A DNA stretch of 64,000 nucleotides from the NCBI GenBank assembly GCA_033807775.1, contig CM066313.1, positions 64,464,484-64,528,483 of the forward strand, in the 5' to 3' direction. This DNA comes from Saussurea involucrata (Eukaryota; Streptophyta; Magnoliopsida; Asterales; Asteraceae). Within the stretch, counting starts at the first letter, position 1. Each line of letters starts with the position of its first letter. The notes beneath the pieces are model-generated. The model was given only the letters and a program-made list of their open reading frames with translations. It searched no databases and had not been told where the DNA came from. Positions 37,072 through 48,297 of the stretch are shown here, one piece after another. The position numbers and the translations under genes are program-made.

Positions 37072-39208
37072 TGTAAAGCCCGTGTCCCGATATACATTTT
37101 TATTTAATTATTTTTTTTAGTTCAATGTTTTTTTTAAAAATAATTGTTTATTAACGGGAATGGTCGAAATGTTATGTCGAGGGACTAATTGGGTTAAGTT
37201 TCAATTTATTTTTTTGCAAGTAATAGAAGTGAGGGGCTAATTGTGTCATTAATGTATAGTGCATGGGATCGGTTTGTAGAAACCGACCCCTTTCTCTTCT
37301 CTTGTTTTTTTCTTGGTTTCGTGGAATTCAAACAAACAACCAAGAACCCTACTCTTCTTCTTCTTGGCTCACGGCTGCAAAACCTACATCCCCTTCCCCT
37401 CTCGTTTTACTTCGTCACCGCCGAACACCCATACCCTCTCCTCCCTAGGGCCGCCGTCGACCACCCCTGAGAACCACCACCACCGGCGCTGTCGGCGCAG
37501 TTTCTGCCGACGGGAGAGAGAGAAAGCAGCGGCGAGAGGGAGAGAGCGAGCAGCGGCGGGAGAGAGAGAGAGAGAGCAGCGGCGAGAGGGAGAGAGTGAA
37601 GCGAGAGAGACGACCGAGAGAGAGAGAGTCGTTAGCGGCAGCCGGGACGTGAAGGTCGGGATCTCTCGTGGTTTTCTGCTGAGTGGTAAGGTTCCGTTTC
37701 CTTTACGTTTTCTTTTCGTACGTCGTATTCAATCGCAAACCACCACCGCCGGTGGTGGCTGCCGCCGCCGACCACCACTGCCGGAGGTGGCAGTGGGTGG
37801 AGCGTGGATTGTCCAGCCCTAGTGGCTACCTAAACCCGAACCTCATTATCTAAACCGTGACCCGATCGCGAAAAACATTAACCGTTTTATAAATCGTCAT
37901 TTTATGTGGAAAATATGAATCTGTCACTGTTTTGCGACGGCCATAACTCTTCCGTCGTAGCTCGGATTGAGGCGAATCCGGTGCCCACGGTTCACATTCT
38001 GTGCCGGGCACACTTTTCGTGTTTTAGCAGAAGTCTGGTACGGCCTCTAACTAGGTGTAAAACGGCTGTTTACACAGCAGGTCTGCACTTGACAGCTTCG
38101 TGTCCTGTTTTTAGAAAATTCATAGTAAATTGTAGGAAAATCGTTAGAGCGCGTGCGATATGTCTCTGGAACCCTAAAACATGGGATTTTGTGATTATGG
38201 AATAATATTTCTGGACTTATCAGTTTAAAAGGGGTTAAATGGGTCCCGAACAGACCTGTGTTTTTAGAGTAAAAGCTGGATTATGTAATTTATATTTTAG
38301 TAGTTGTGAATTTGGGCTAGGACTTCGTGGTGACGTTTGATATCACTTATTTAGGTGGAAAAAGGTGAGCTGGTGTTGGCCGGTTCGTGTTGCTGTTGAG
38401 GACATAAGCTTTGCTTTTGAGGTGAGTTCTCTCACTATATAGGATGGGAATTATATTTGTGTTACTATAGCTCGAGTGTGATAGTTATGATTGTTTGTTG
38501 ATATAATTGTGTTGTGGGGTATATATAATTGTGTATATATATTGAACTGTGATTGATGTACTTCTTGATGGTTGTTCCAAGAAGTATATGTGTTTGTATA
38601 ATGAGTTGTGATTATATTTCCTTGATGGTCGTTCCAAGGAGTATAAGGCTTATTATTAATTGTGACATATCTTCTTGATGGATGTTCCAAGAAGTATATG
38701 TGTTTGTATAATGAGTTGCGATTATATTTTCTTGATGGTCGTTCCAAGAAGTATAAGGCTTATTATTAATTGTGATATATTTTCTTGATGGATGTTCCAA
38801 GAAATATATATGCTGGTATACTTGGTATATATAAATTTGGGTGCAAGACGTGATTGCATGGTATGAGTTGGTTGTGATAACTAGCTGTTTAAGGGTGATG
38901 CTGATATAATTGCGATCCTATATATGGTTTGAATTCACTAAGCCTTGTGCTTACCCTTTCCTATTTTAATGTGGTTTCAGGTGCTTGTGGCTCCAAGGCG
39001 TGACGGGTACACACTGGCGCGCGTGAAGAGTTTTTATAATCATGAGATTAGAGTTATTATTAAACAATTTAATTTCCGCTGTTTATTATTACCGAGATTA
39101 TTTATTATTGAATTTGCAAACGAAACGGTGTTGGATATTTAATAAGGTTTTATTTATTAAAATGCCTATTTTTAAATTTAAATTCCTTGTAATTTTTGGG
39201 ACGTTACA
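37072..39208 (+). repeat. E6 3' LTR
   Basis: 2137 bp, same termini as the 5' LTR. The length difference lies mostly in the GA-rich tract (about 37510-37630). The 169-codon frame at 37313-37822 runs through CT/GA-rich LTR sequence and is closed in the other LTR, so I reject it as a gene. Confidence 0.93.
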
Positions 39209-39374
39209 TTGCGTCCGGTGCATCAGAGGTTATTGGATGTTCGCCGGAGACCGGTGGCGGTACGTTCAGGTCGCCGGTGACAGTCTCCGGCTGGTGGTCC
39301 TTGGTGGTTCTGCGGCGGACCGCCGCACGGGTGGTTGCATCCGGGTTCGTGTTCAATCTCTTACTCCTGGCCAT

Positions 39375-39953
39375 TGTTAGGGTTTTGGGAAGGATATGGG
39401 TTTTTCTTTGTCTGGTTCGAGAGAGAGAAATGGAGAAGAGAGAAAGTATTTTGGGTTAATTAGAAGAAAAAGTGGTTTTTAGGATTTGAAAAGATTTGTT
39501 TGGTTATTGGGTATGGAGGGAACGGTTGAGTGAGAGAGAGGGAATGATGATGGCTTTTTTTCTTGAAACAATGCAAAAAGGACAAGTGGCATAAAAGTAG
39601 ACATCTTGTGTAGTAAAAGGTGATGTGTGTCAGCCATTAGGTCACCTAACTTGTCCTTTCAAGTGCCAGATTGGCAGTGGGGAACGCAGGGACTTGTTCC
39701 TACCCACTGTGCTGCTTTTTGTTGGCCTTTTCTTCAAAAATCGACAAACTCTTCTACACACAATTAAAACAAACTACCATGCAGAATTAAAAAGACCAAA
39801 AATAATAAAGAGACAGCAAACAACTGAAATAAAAATATTTACAAGTGGTCCCGATGTTTCTTAATCATAGTGGGGTGGAGAGTGGGATGAAATGTGGGCA
39901 CTTTCATTCAGAAAATGCTTCACTCTTTGCCCATTGACTTTGAATGTTTGATC
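39375..39953 (-). other. E5 spacer between pol and env-like ORF
   Basis: About 580 bp downstream of the pol stop. The first bases still read as the pol C-terminus (a DQTFKVNGQRVKHFL-like stretch, about 39953-39900), ended early by a TGA at 39954-39956. The remainder is T/C- and A-rich, with two CCCACTGTG-type motifs near 39676 and 39703. No further gene seen. Confidence 0.6.
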
Positions 39954-41624
39954 TCACTGTGGGGACTTTAACTCCACTGTTCCAAAGGGACTAACCTTGA
40001 CCACGGTGTATGGTCCCGTCCATCGGGATTTTAGCTTACCCGGAAAAAGTTTAAGACGAGAATTGAACAATAAAACCTGTTGGCTTTCCATGAATTCCCT
40101 ATGGTTGATTCTTCGATCGTGCCACATCTTGGTCTTTTCCTTGTATAATTTTGCGTTTTCATAAGAGTGGTAACGCAACTCTTCTAACTTATGCAATTGC
40201 AAACATCTTTTAATTCCCGCAGCACCCTCACTCATGTTAAGCTCTTTAAGGGCCCAAAATGCCTTGTGCTCCAATTCAATCGGTAAATGGCACGCTTTGC
40301 CAAAAACTAATTTAAATGGAGACATTCCCAAAGGAGTTTTGTAGGCCGTGCGATAGGCCCAAAGAGCATCATCAAGTTTGGTTGACCAATCTTTACGATG
40401 TGGTTTAACGACTTTCTCAAAAATACTTTTGATTTCGCGATTTGAAAGTTCGGCTAAACCGTTGGTTTGCGGGTGGTATGCGGTGGCCACTCTATGATGT
40501 ATATCATATTTAGCAAGGACCGAGGCCATGACTTTGTTTATAAAATGGGTGCCTTCATCACTAATTAATGCCCGTGGTGTTCCAAATCGGGTGAAAATAT
40601 TTTTATGCAAAAATTTCACCACTGTGTTGGCATCATTAGAATGACAAGCAACGGCTTCCACCCATTTCGAAACATAGTCTACCGCTACCAAGATATAAAA
40701 ATTATTGTTTGAATTTGGAAAAGGGCCCATGAAATCGATCCCCCAAACATCAAAAAGTTCTACCTCTAGAATGTTGTTAAGTGGCATTTCGTTTCTTTGT
40801 GAAATGTTCCCGGTGCGTTGACATTGCTCACAATTTTTAACAAATGCAAAAGAGTCTTTAAACACATTGGGCCAAAAGAACCCACTTTGTAAAATTTTTG
40901 CTGCCGTGCGGTTTCCACCAAAGTGGCCACCGTAGTGGGATGTGTGACAACCTTGGAGTATATGATGTTGCTCACTCCCGTGGACACAACGTCTCAATAT
41001 TTGGTCCGTCCCTATCTTATATAAGAAAGGATCTTCCCAAACATATTGACGCGTATCATGTAAAAACTTTTTAAATGGTTGTCCACTCATCCCGTGGGGT
41101 TTTAGTCCACTTGCTAAAAAGTTTGCAATGTCAGCATACCAAGGAATATTATTTTCGTGATGTTGAGCTGCTAACAATTGCTCATCGGGAAAATTTTCTT
41201 TGACTGGAGTGGGATCAACAGTGCCCACTATCTTCTCGAGCCTGGATAAGTGGTCAGCTATTTGGTTGCTTGTTCCTTTCCTGTCAACGATCTCAAGGTC
41301 GAATTCTTGCAACAATAGAACCCACCTAATCAACCGAGGCTTGGAATCGGCCTTGGTGACCAAGTATTTTATCGCTGTATGATCAGTGTGCACTATTACC
41401 TTCGTCCCTATCAAATATGACCTGAAACGATCAAAAGCAAACACCACCGCAAGTAATTCTTTTTCCGTAACAGTATAATTAATCTGAGCTTCAATCAGTG
41501 CTTTACTTGCATAATAAATGGGGTGAAAGATTTTGTTCTTCTTTTGCCCGAGAACTGCCCCCATTGCCCAATCGCTTGCGTCGCACATGACCTCGAAGGG
41601 GAGTGACCAGTCAGGAGTGGTCAC
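39954..41624 (-). pseudogene. E5 pol: RNase H and integrase
   Basis: A 556-codon open frame in phase with the RT frame and separated from it by one TAA. RNase H covers about residues 1-130 (CDASDWAMGAVLG near 14-26, TDHTAIKYL near 80-88, DHLSRLE near 124-130). The integrase zinc-binding region includes CHTSHYGGHFG and CEQCQRTG (about 226-272). The catalytic triad is intact: D297 (GIDFMGPFP), D356 (SDEGTHF) and E392 (QTNGLAE), the D,D-35-E spacing. A GPY/F-type module (RWTGPYTVV) is near the end. The enzyme would process and integrate E5 cDNA in the nucleus. The frame ends at a TGA inside a CCCACAGTG motif, about 15 residues before the expected end. Confidence 0.9.
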
Positions 41625-41693
41625 TATGGGTGCAGTAACTAAGGCCTCTTTGATTTTTTCAAAAGCATCTCGGCATTCTTGGGTAAAAATAAA

Positions 41694-42959
41694 TTATTTT
41701 TCAAGCTGCAACAGGTTACATAGGGGTTTGGTAATTTTTGAAAAATCTTTGATGAACCTCCTATAAAAACCTGCGTGACCCAAAAAACTTCGTATGCCTT
41801 TTACAGTTGTGGGTTCGGGAAGTTGTGCCACTACTTCAAGCTTGGCTTTGTCAACTTCCAACCCTCTTTTTGAAACAAGGTGACCTAGGACAATACCCTC
41901 TTCTACCATAAAATGGCATTTTTCCCAATTCAAAATAAGGTCGTGGGTCTCGCATCTCACTAGGCTTTTTTCTAGATTTCCTAGGCAGTTGTCAAATGAT
42001 GTCCCTATCACAGAAAAGTCATCCATAAAAACTTCTATGGTGTCCTCTATCATGTCGGAAAAAATGGCCATCATACAACGTTGGAAAGTGGCGGGGACAT
42101 TACACAATCCAAATGGCATTCTCTGGAATGCAAAAGTACCGTAGGGACAAGTAAAGGTGGTCTTTTCTTGGTCCTCGGGGGCGATATGGATTTGGTTGTA
42201 TCTGGAGTATCCATCTAGAAAACAGTAAAATTCATTTCCCGCTAACCTATCAAGCATTTGGTCGATGAAAGGTAAGGGAAAATGGTCTTTCTTAGTGGCT
42301 AGGTTGAGTTGTCTATAGTCCATGCATATTCGCCACCCCGTGACAGTCCTAGTGGGGATGAGCTCGTTCTTTTCGTTCTTCACTACGGTTGTCCCTCCCT
42401 TTTTAGGGACACATTGGATGGGGCTCACCCAACTACTACTAGCAATGGGATAGATGATACCGGCATCTAACCACTTCAAAACTTCTTTCTTAACTACCTC
42501 CTTCATGATGGGATTCAACCTTCTTTGAGGTTGGACTTTCCCAGGGTGGTCACTCTCCAAGTTAATCTTATGTTGACATAGAGAGGGGCTAATACCCCTA
42601 ATGTCCGCTATGGTCCAACCTATTGCCTTTTTATGCTTTATCAACAAATCAATCAGACGTTGTTCTTGGATCTCGCTAAGTTTGGAAGAGATAATAACGG
42701 GAAGTTTATTATCTTTAGCGAGATAAGCATATTTCAAGTGGGAAGGCAATGGTTTAAGCTCTAACTCGGGAGGTTGTTCTATTGAAGGGGGCTGAATATT
42801 TTTGTCCTTAAAATCCAAAGGTTCAAAGGCTGCCACTATTTCGTTACACTCACCCTCAAAAGTGTCATCACTCTCAAGGTCAGAGTGCTCACTCTCACTC
42901 CCCCATTGTGGGCACTGTACTTCCCACTGTGGGCACTGTACTAAGATTGTAGGATCCAT
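41694..42959 (-). pseudogene. E5 pol: reverse transcriptase
   Basis: A 421-codon open frame. The RT core holds PIQCVPKKGG (about 180-189), ICMDYRQLN (211-219), FCFLDGYSRYNQI-type palm motif (FLDG 247-250), MPFGLCNVPATFQR (281-294) and the catalytic FMDD (311-314). It lies in a different frame from the upstream protease frame, overlapping it by 65 bases, so a small indel near 42900-42959 separates them. The ancestral polyprotein was probably continuous. It ends at a TAA with RNase H resuming in the same frame. The first 20 residues (CPQWEVQCPQWG) are CCCACAGTGGG motifs read in a second frame. Confidence 0.9.
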
Positions 42960-43995
42960 AAATCGAACTTAAAGCAAAGCAGTCTTCGGTGTCTATATAC
43001 TTGAGAGATTTAAACACATTGAATGTTACCTCTTGGTCATTAACTCTCATCGTGAGTTCTCCTTTGTGCATATCAATCAAAGTTCGTCCGGTTGCAAGAA
43101 ACGGACGTCCTAAGATGATTGGGATCTCTTTATCGGCCTCATAATCTAGAACTAGAAAATCGGCAGGGAAGATAAATTTATCCACTTGGACCAAGACGTC
43201 TTCTATTTTACCATTTAGGTAGGCAATGGATTGATCGGCTAGTTGTAATGTCACGGTTGTGGGTCTAGCCTCTCCAATACCTAACTTGTTAAAAATGGAC
43301 AGTGGCATCAAGTTGACACTAGCTCCTAAATCACAGAGTGCTTGACCTACTTCTTGTCCTCCTATTGTGCATGGAATGGTGAAACTACCCGGGTCTTTCA
43401 ACTTAGGTGGAATCTTGCTAGTAAGGAGGGCACTACATTCCTCGGTCAAAGCCACAGTCTCAAACTCACCCAACTTTCTCTTTTTGTTCAACATATCCTT
43501 TATAAATTTAACATAGCTTGGCATTTGCTCGAGAGCTTCTACCAAGGGTATGTTAATGTGAAGCTGTTTAAAAATGTCTAAGAATTTTTTAAACTGAACA
43601 TCGACATTTTTACGCTTCATTCTTTGAGGAAAGGGAATGCTTCGTGGGTCAATCTGAGCTTGTTGTGGTGTTGGCTTTGGAACAGTAGGCTTTGGAACAG
43701 GCCCAAGAGTGGGAAGGTCAGGGATGTCGGTCCCCACTGTGGGGATCACAGTGTCTTGAGGAGTGCCCACTGTGGTGACCACAGTGGGTACTTGAGGCGA
43801 ATCATCGGACTCAAAAACGATATCTTTCAGATCCTTTCCACTCCTCAGAGTGATGGACTTGACGTGCTCTTTTCCTATCACCTTAGCGTGTTCGGTGTCA
43901 CTAGGTAATGTCCCTGGTGGTCTATTCTTAACTTCAACGGCTAGTTGTCCTACTTGAGTCTCTATGTTCCTAATGGCAGCTTGAGTTTGATTCAT
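42895..43995 (-). pseudogene. E5 gag C-terminal linker and protease
   Basis: A 366-codon open frame that is the in-frame continuation of gag after a TGA at about 44050. A proline/threonine/valine-rich linker (about 65-110) contains several PTVG units. The aspartic protease follows, with active site DLGAS (222-226, the form usual in Athila), a VTLQLADQS flap-like region and ILGRPFLATG (about 293-302). It cleaves the polyprotein in the virus-like particle. It ends within two tandem PTVG/PTMG-coding motifs, where the RT frame begins in another phase. Confidence 0.88.
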
Positions 43996-44049
43996 AAAAC
44001 CTTTGAGAATAGATTCAATCGATTGTTGAACCTCAGATGGTTGATTGGG

Positions 44050-45252
44050 TCATGGTTGGTACGGTTGTGAGGACTGTCCTTGGTGAAAGTTCTGTGAGGA
44101 CTGCCCACTGTGATGTGGGGAGTGCCCACTGTGGTGTTGTTGAAATCCAGGGGGATTGTGTGGTCTTTGCTGAGCATGACTCGCCCCGTGGGGTTGGAGT
44201 CCTGGATTACCGGCCCAAGAGAAATTTGGGTGGTTTCTCCAACCTGGGTTATACGTCTGCGAATATGGATTTTTCCTCGGGTTGGTCCCTATAACATTAA
44301 CGGCTTCGGGATTTGCTGGACAATAGTCAAAAAGATGATCCTCTCCACAGAGGGAGCATTTTTCGGCTAGATGAGTTGCAGAATTGACTTGGCATCTATT
44401 TTGATTCAAAACGATTTTTGTTAAGGCCACTAACTGCGCATTCATGGTTTTGAGTGCTTCGGAATCGATGGTGTTGGTCTTTGGTACTACCGCTCTAGGA
44501 TTGGACCACTCGGTATTGTTGTTGGACACTTTTTCTAAGATTTGATATCCTTCATTGTAGGTTTTACTCGTGAATGTTCCACCGGCTGTTGCATCTAAGA
44601 TGATTTTTGCTGCATTGGAAAGACCATTGTAAAAGGTCTCCAATTGGATGCAATGTGGGATGCCATGATGTGGGCACTTTCGAAGTAAATCTTTAAATCG
44701 TTCCCATTCATCCGAAACAGCCTCATCTTCTTCTTGCCTAAATAAAATTATATCATTTCGAAACCTTACATTCCTCGTTGGAGGAAAGTATTTTTGCAAA
44801 AATTTATCGGCAAGTTCTTGCCAAGTAGTTATCGAGTGAGGTGCATACGAGTTCAGCCATGACTTCGCTTTATCCCTTAGCGAAAAAGGAAAAAGTCTTA
44901 GTCTTAATGCTTCATCACTCACACCTTGCAACTGAAAGGAATCAGTCATTTCTAAGAAAGATTTTAAGTGCGAGTGCGGATCCTCAGTTGGTGATCCACC
45001 AAACTGGCCCATGGCTTGGATCATTTGAAACATTACCGGTTTAAGTTCAAAATGGTTTGCTACAATGTTGGGCCTTAGAATCCCGGAGCTTAAATCACTA
45101 GCTCCGGAAGTAGCATAGTCCCGTATTTTTCGATCTTTGCTATCGGCAATCGTTATTGTGGTCTCCATGACAGGTGGTCTTTCGGCCATGTTCACATTGG
45201 GGATCACAGGGGGTTGTCGATTTGTTTTCTTGCTTCTTCGTGTTTTTCGCAA
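44050..45252 (-). pseudogene. E5 gag
   Basis: A 400-codon frame beginning MRKTRRSKKTNRQPP, the usual Athila-type start, 137 bases from the primer site. The retrotransposon gag domain spans about 85-215 (FPFSLRDKAKSWLNS at 121-135, WQELADKFLQKYFPP at 144-158). A zinc knuckle lies at C299, C302, H306, C311. A Gln/His/Ser/Pro-rich tail follows. It would form the particle and bind RNA. One TGA ends it, after which the same frame runs on into the protease segment, so the gene is broken by a single nonsense change; alternatively the stop is read through. Confidence 0.9.
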
Positions 45253-45388
45253 CGTTTTTTTCTATTTCAAGATCTATTGGAACCAAATGTTCGAGTTGTC
45301 GTCGTGGCATACAACACGAACAACTTAGAAAAACGAGTTACTCGGGCTCGAACAAAAACTAATGTCTTGAGATTAAAAATCACGCCAG

Positions 45389-45406
45389 TCCCCGGCAACG
45401 GCGCCA
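45389..45406 (-). other. E5 primer-binding site, tRNA-Asp type
   Basis: The minus strand reads TGGCGCCGTTGCCGGGGA, the Athila primer site complementary to tRNA-Asp, six bases from the 5' LTR. It separates E5 from all other elements in the window, which use tRNA-Met. Confidence 0.93.
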
Positions 45407-45412
45407 AAAACT

Positions 45413-47021
45413 TGGTACATGCGAAATATGTGTTTTAATCGCAGTGGGTTGCAAACTGTCCACAGTGGGAAGTGCAAGTGTACACTGTCCACTATGATCG
45501 TCACAGCAAGTAATAGTTGGTAAAATACCAGAATCGAATCAACAGAGACTGGACAATCAAGACAATACGGTTCTCATGAGCTCCTTTTACAGGTTTCAAT
45601 AACAGAAGAAAATAATACTTTGGTTTGTGTGGTGAAATAGCTACTTTTAACGATTTACTAAAAATTTAAAAGAAGGAATGTAGGTTAGATTTTCCCTAGA
45701 TTTTATACTAAATACTCGGTCTTCAAAGTGATCCTTGTATTCGAGGTAGGCATTTTCGCTAGAAAAGCCCGGTTACGAAATACTCACACTGTTAAGATAA
45801 AAATCCCATACTCTTAGTATTTGTTGTTTTGTCAATGGTAATCTCAAAAGTGGACCTTTTCAGGCCTCGATGGGATGTGTAGAGACAAATACTCTAAGTG
45901 TTTTTAGATACACCAACTAGCTTGCCTACTACTCCAGTGGGATGAGATTAGCACACTGTGCCGACCTCACTTTCGTAAGTGTCATAAGAAATCTTTCGAA
46001 TCCCCTAGCATTATCCAAGCTCGTGTCACTGTGTTTTACTCATTTCTGAGTTAAGAACTAGATATTAGAACCTTGCAAGTGATCGGCTTGTTCGCATCCT
46101 TGGGCATGAATCGAAAATGAATGACCAAAACAACAAATATTCCAAGTATAAAGATTACTCAAGCATTTTTAATAAAATCCAGGTACTTCTCCTTCCAACA
46201 TCCCTAAGGATGTTTAGCCCAAAACTAAAGTAAAGAAAGCAAAAAAGTAGAAGTTGCACATAATAAAACTGAAAGTGACTTGCATTTAGCGCACAGTGGG
46301 GAACGAGAATTCGTCCCTGTCCACTGTGTATTACGAACTACAAGGAAAGAAATACAGAAAATTAAACTTAACTAATGCAGTAAAATAAAGAACTAAAGCT
46401 AAAACAATGTGGTAGTTGAGAGAATTCAAAGCTACTCCAATATCTAGCAAAAACTACTGCTTGACTTCAATTGTAATAATGTAAAAACATTCATTGATTC
46501 TCTTAATGGCACCCCAAGGCCTCATTAAATACTAGGAGAAAGGTATGGGCATGGCACAAAACCATGGTTTAGTCCCATGTTTCAGATCTGCAGATTTGCA
46601 CACCATACCTTGAATAGTAAACAACTTTTCACCAAATGTTGCTTTATAGTACAAGGTTGTTGTACTTTTCACTATTCCTTTTTAAGGAAGGCATGTCCTC
46701 CTTTATCTTCATTTGACCTGCTCTTTGATCCATTCTTTTCTCCAGAAATGCTTAAATCCCAGCTGCTACTTTCTTTCTCTTTTTCCTTCTCGTCATCTCA
46801 GGAGTGGGGAGAGGAGTGGGCACTCCGTAAGTCACTGTGGATAAAAATCGTGAAAAACACCCAAATTCCACCAAATAATTTATTAAAGACCATGGTTCAC
46901 TCATTTTGCTCGTTTTCATGAAATATACCAAGAATGGGGATTTTGAGAAGTGAAATGGCTAAAATTAACAAAATAAAGTGGAAAATAAAAGGAAATAATA
47001 ACTCTAAAAATAGAGTTATCA
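45413..47021 (-). repeat. E5 5' LTR
   Basis: 1609 bp, TGGTACATGC to AGAGTTATCA, equal in length to the left copy. The open frame at 46577-46921 lies wholly in the LTR and is not a gene. Confidence 0.93.
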
Positions 47022-47599
47022 CTCCTACCGGAGCTTCCTACTACTTGCTTCCCTGAAAAGGTTTAGTTTTGAAAATACGAGGGTTAGACCATGAGGTCTA
47101 GTGAGCTCCCTCAATTAACAACAGTTCGATAACATATATTTAAAGTAGTTCGTAACTTTCATATATAACAACTTTAATCAAAACTTTCAGGTAACACTAC
47201 TCATGTAAATGGCACACTGAAGTCACTCAGAAGTGACAACGTGTCAGTCTCACACTGCCTTACTAGGTCACACCTCCCAGGGCATAAACAGGACACACCC
47301 CCCGGTATGAGCACTGGCGGTCCACACCCCCCGACTTAGCCGATTTACATCTAATAACAACAATGTATGCATACATCTCAAATAAACTTTCATAAAGGCA
47401 TAATCATGTGATAAAACATGGAATTTCTACTCATTTAGGTATTTTTAGTTAGAAAAACTCACCTAATGACTTGCACAATACTTCTCACGTAGCTTCTGGT
47501 TTCTAACTTAGAACACCTAAACGGTTGAAAAGATTAAGAATAATAAGTCTTAACAAGTCGCTCACAATAACCGGAACATATCCCCAAAACTTTACTCAA

Positions 47600-47825
47600 C
47601 AGAATAACCGAACCCGGAACCAAAGTCCCGGACTCTACTCCTGATCCGGATCAAATCATGGATTCCGGTTCCATATCGGATCCATATCCGGTTTCCGGTT
47701 GAAACTCCGGTTCTCCCATACCGGATTTGATCCCCACTCCGGTTCCAGTCCATTCCGGATCCGATCCCAACTCCGGTTCTGGTCCATTCCGGATCCGATC
47801 CCAACTCTGGTTCCGGTCCATTCGT
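47600..47825. repeat. CCGGATCCGATCCC array in LTR-A
   Basis: Units of about 33 bp, such as CCATTCCGGATCCGATCCCA joined to ACTCCGGTTCYGGT, recur, preceded by looser CCGG/GGATCC words. The same array occurs in LTR-B (about 54140-54350) and LTR-C (about 61075-61285) with different unit order and substitutions. Frames over it produce Asp-Pro-Glu-Trp-type repeat peptides on one strand, an artefact. Confidence 0.8.
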
Positions 47826-48297
47826 ACATCAATTTGCGGCATACAGAGTGGCTAAACCACCATCCAATTCGATGTGAAATGATCGAAACATGCATAAATG
47901 ATCGCAAGAAACGCTATTACACTACTAGACAACATAATCATATTTTGTACGACCTAAACATCGATTAGGTCCTTGATTACTCTAGAAACCCATCAGAACA
48001 TATGACTCTCTTGACATTGAAGTATAAACATAAGATTAGGGGATTACCTTTCCAAAATGATGCTTGAGTTACCCTGATGAAATCCTCCTTTTGCCTTCTT
48101 CCCAGAAACAAAATGCTAGATTGATTTCCTTCTTCAGCTCACACACACCACAACCGTTCTCAATTGCAAACACCTAGGGTTTTGAGCCCAAAGTGAGGGT
48201 TTTATAATTTCTCTCTTTTTACACTCTGGTCCCTCAAGATTCCAGATTTTAATTTCCTTCCCACTACTTATGATTTCTTTACATTTCAACCGGGATA

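Larger units (their letters stand above)
31093..39208 (+). mobile_element. E6: non-coding Ty3/gypsy-type LTR retrotransposon
   Basis: LTRs at 31093-33235 and 37072-39208, tRNA-Met primer site at 33239-33250, purine tract AAGTGGGGGAGAGT just before 37072, and a perfect TSD TTGCG (31088-31092 and 39209-39213). By eye the LTRs are about 99% identical, so this is the youngest layer with two complete LTRs. The 3.8-kb interior has no frame over 75 codons and no gag or pol motif, so it needs proteins from a relative. A CGAGGACGAAGTC stretch before the purine tract is like that in E1 and suggests Tekay-type ancestry. Confidence 0.93.
29215..39374 (-). pseudogene. E5 env-like ORF (Athila third ORF), split by E6
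   Basis: The coding parts are 39374-39209 and 31087-29215 on the minus strand. The ATG at 39374 opens a basic N-terminus (MARSKRLNTNPD). The frame passes across the E6 insertion point in phase into a serine-rich stretch, then a charged coiled coil (about 31020-30850) of Glu/Arg/Lys-rich heptads. Near 30855-30875 a one-base shift moves the frame. The second frame runs on as a 518-codon open frame (30771-29215) that holds the domain usually labelled putative plant transposon protein in Athila elements. It includes VREFYAEASQVKDPTVMIRG and MHKCALLYCILTEKKINVG. No signal peptide or clear membrane anchor is visible, apart from a hydrophobic tail of ISVCFIFCAYG type, so an envelope role is not supported by the sequence. 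The order relative to pol fits Athila. Confidence 0.75.
26658..47021 (-). mobile_element. E5: Athila-type Ty3/gypsy retrotransposon
   Basis: Two 1609-bp LTRs (26658-28266 and 45413-47021), perfect TSD CTCCT (26653-26657 and 47022-47026), and a tRNA-Asp-type primer site. Minus-strand order is gag, protease, RT, RNase H, integrase and a separate env-like ORF downstream of pol, the layout of Athila elements. Its own length is about 12.2 kb once E6 (31093-39208) is removed. Damage is light: in-frame stops, one pol frameshift, one frameshift in the env-like ORF and the E6 insertion. It sits inside LTR-A of E4. Confidence 0.93.

Noticed and set aside
37313..37822. 169-codon plus-strand frame in E6 3' LTR
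   Set aside because: Runs through CT/GA-rich LTR repeats and is interrupted in the 5' LTR copy at the same offset.
29215..39374. Reading the third Athila ORF as a genuine viral envelope gene
   Set aside because: No signal peptide, no clear transmembrane helix or cleavage site; only position downstream of pol fits, so I call it env-like.
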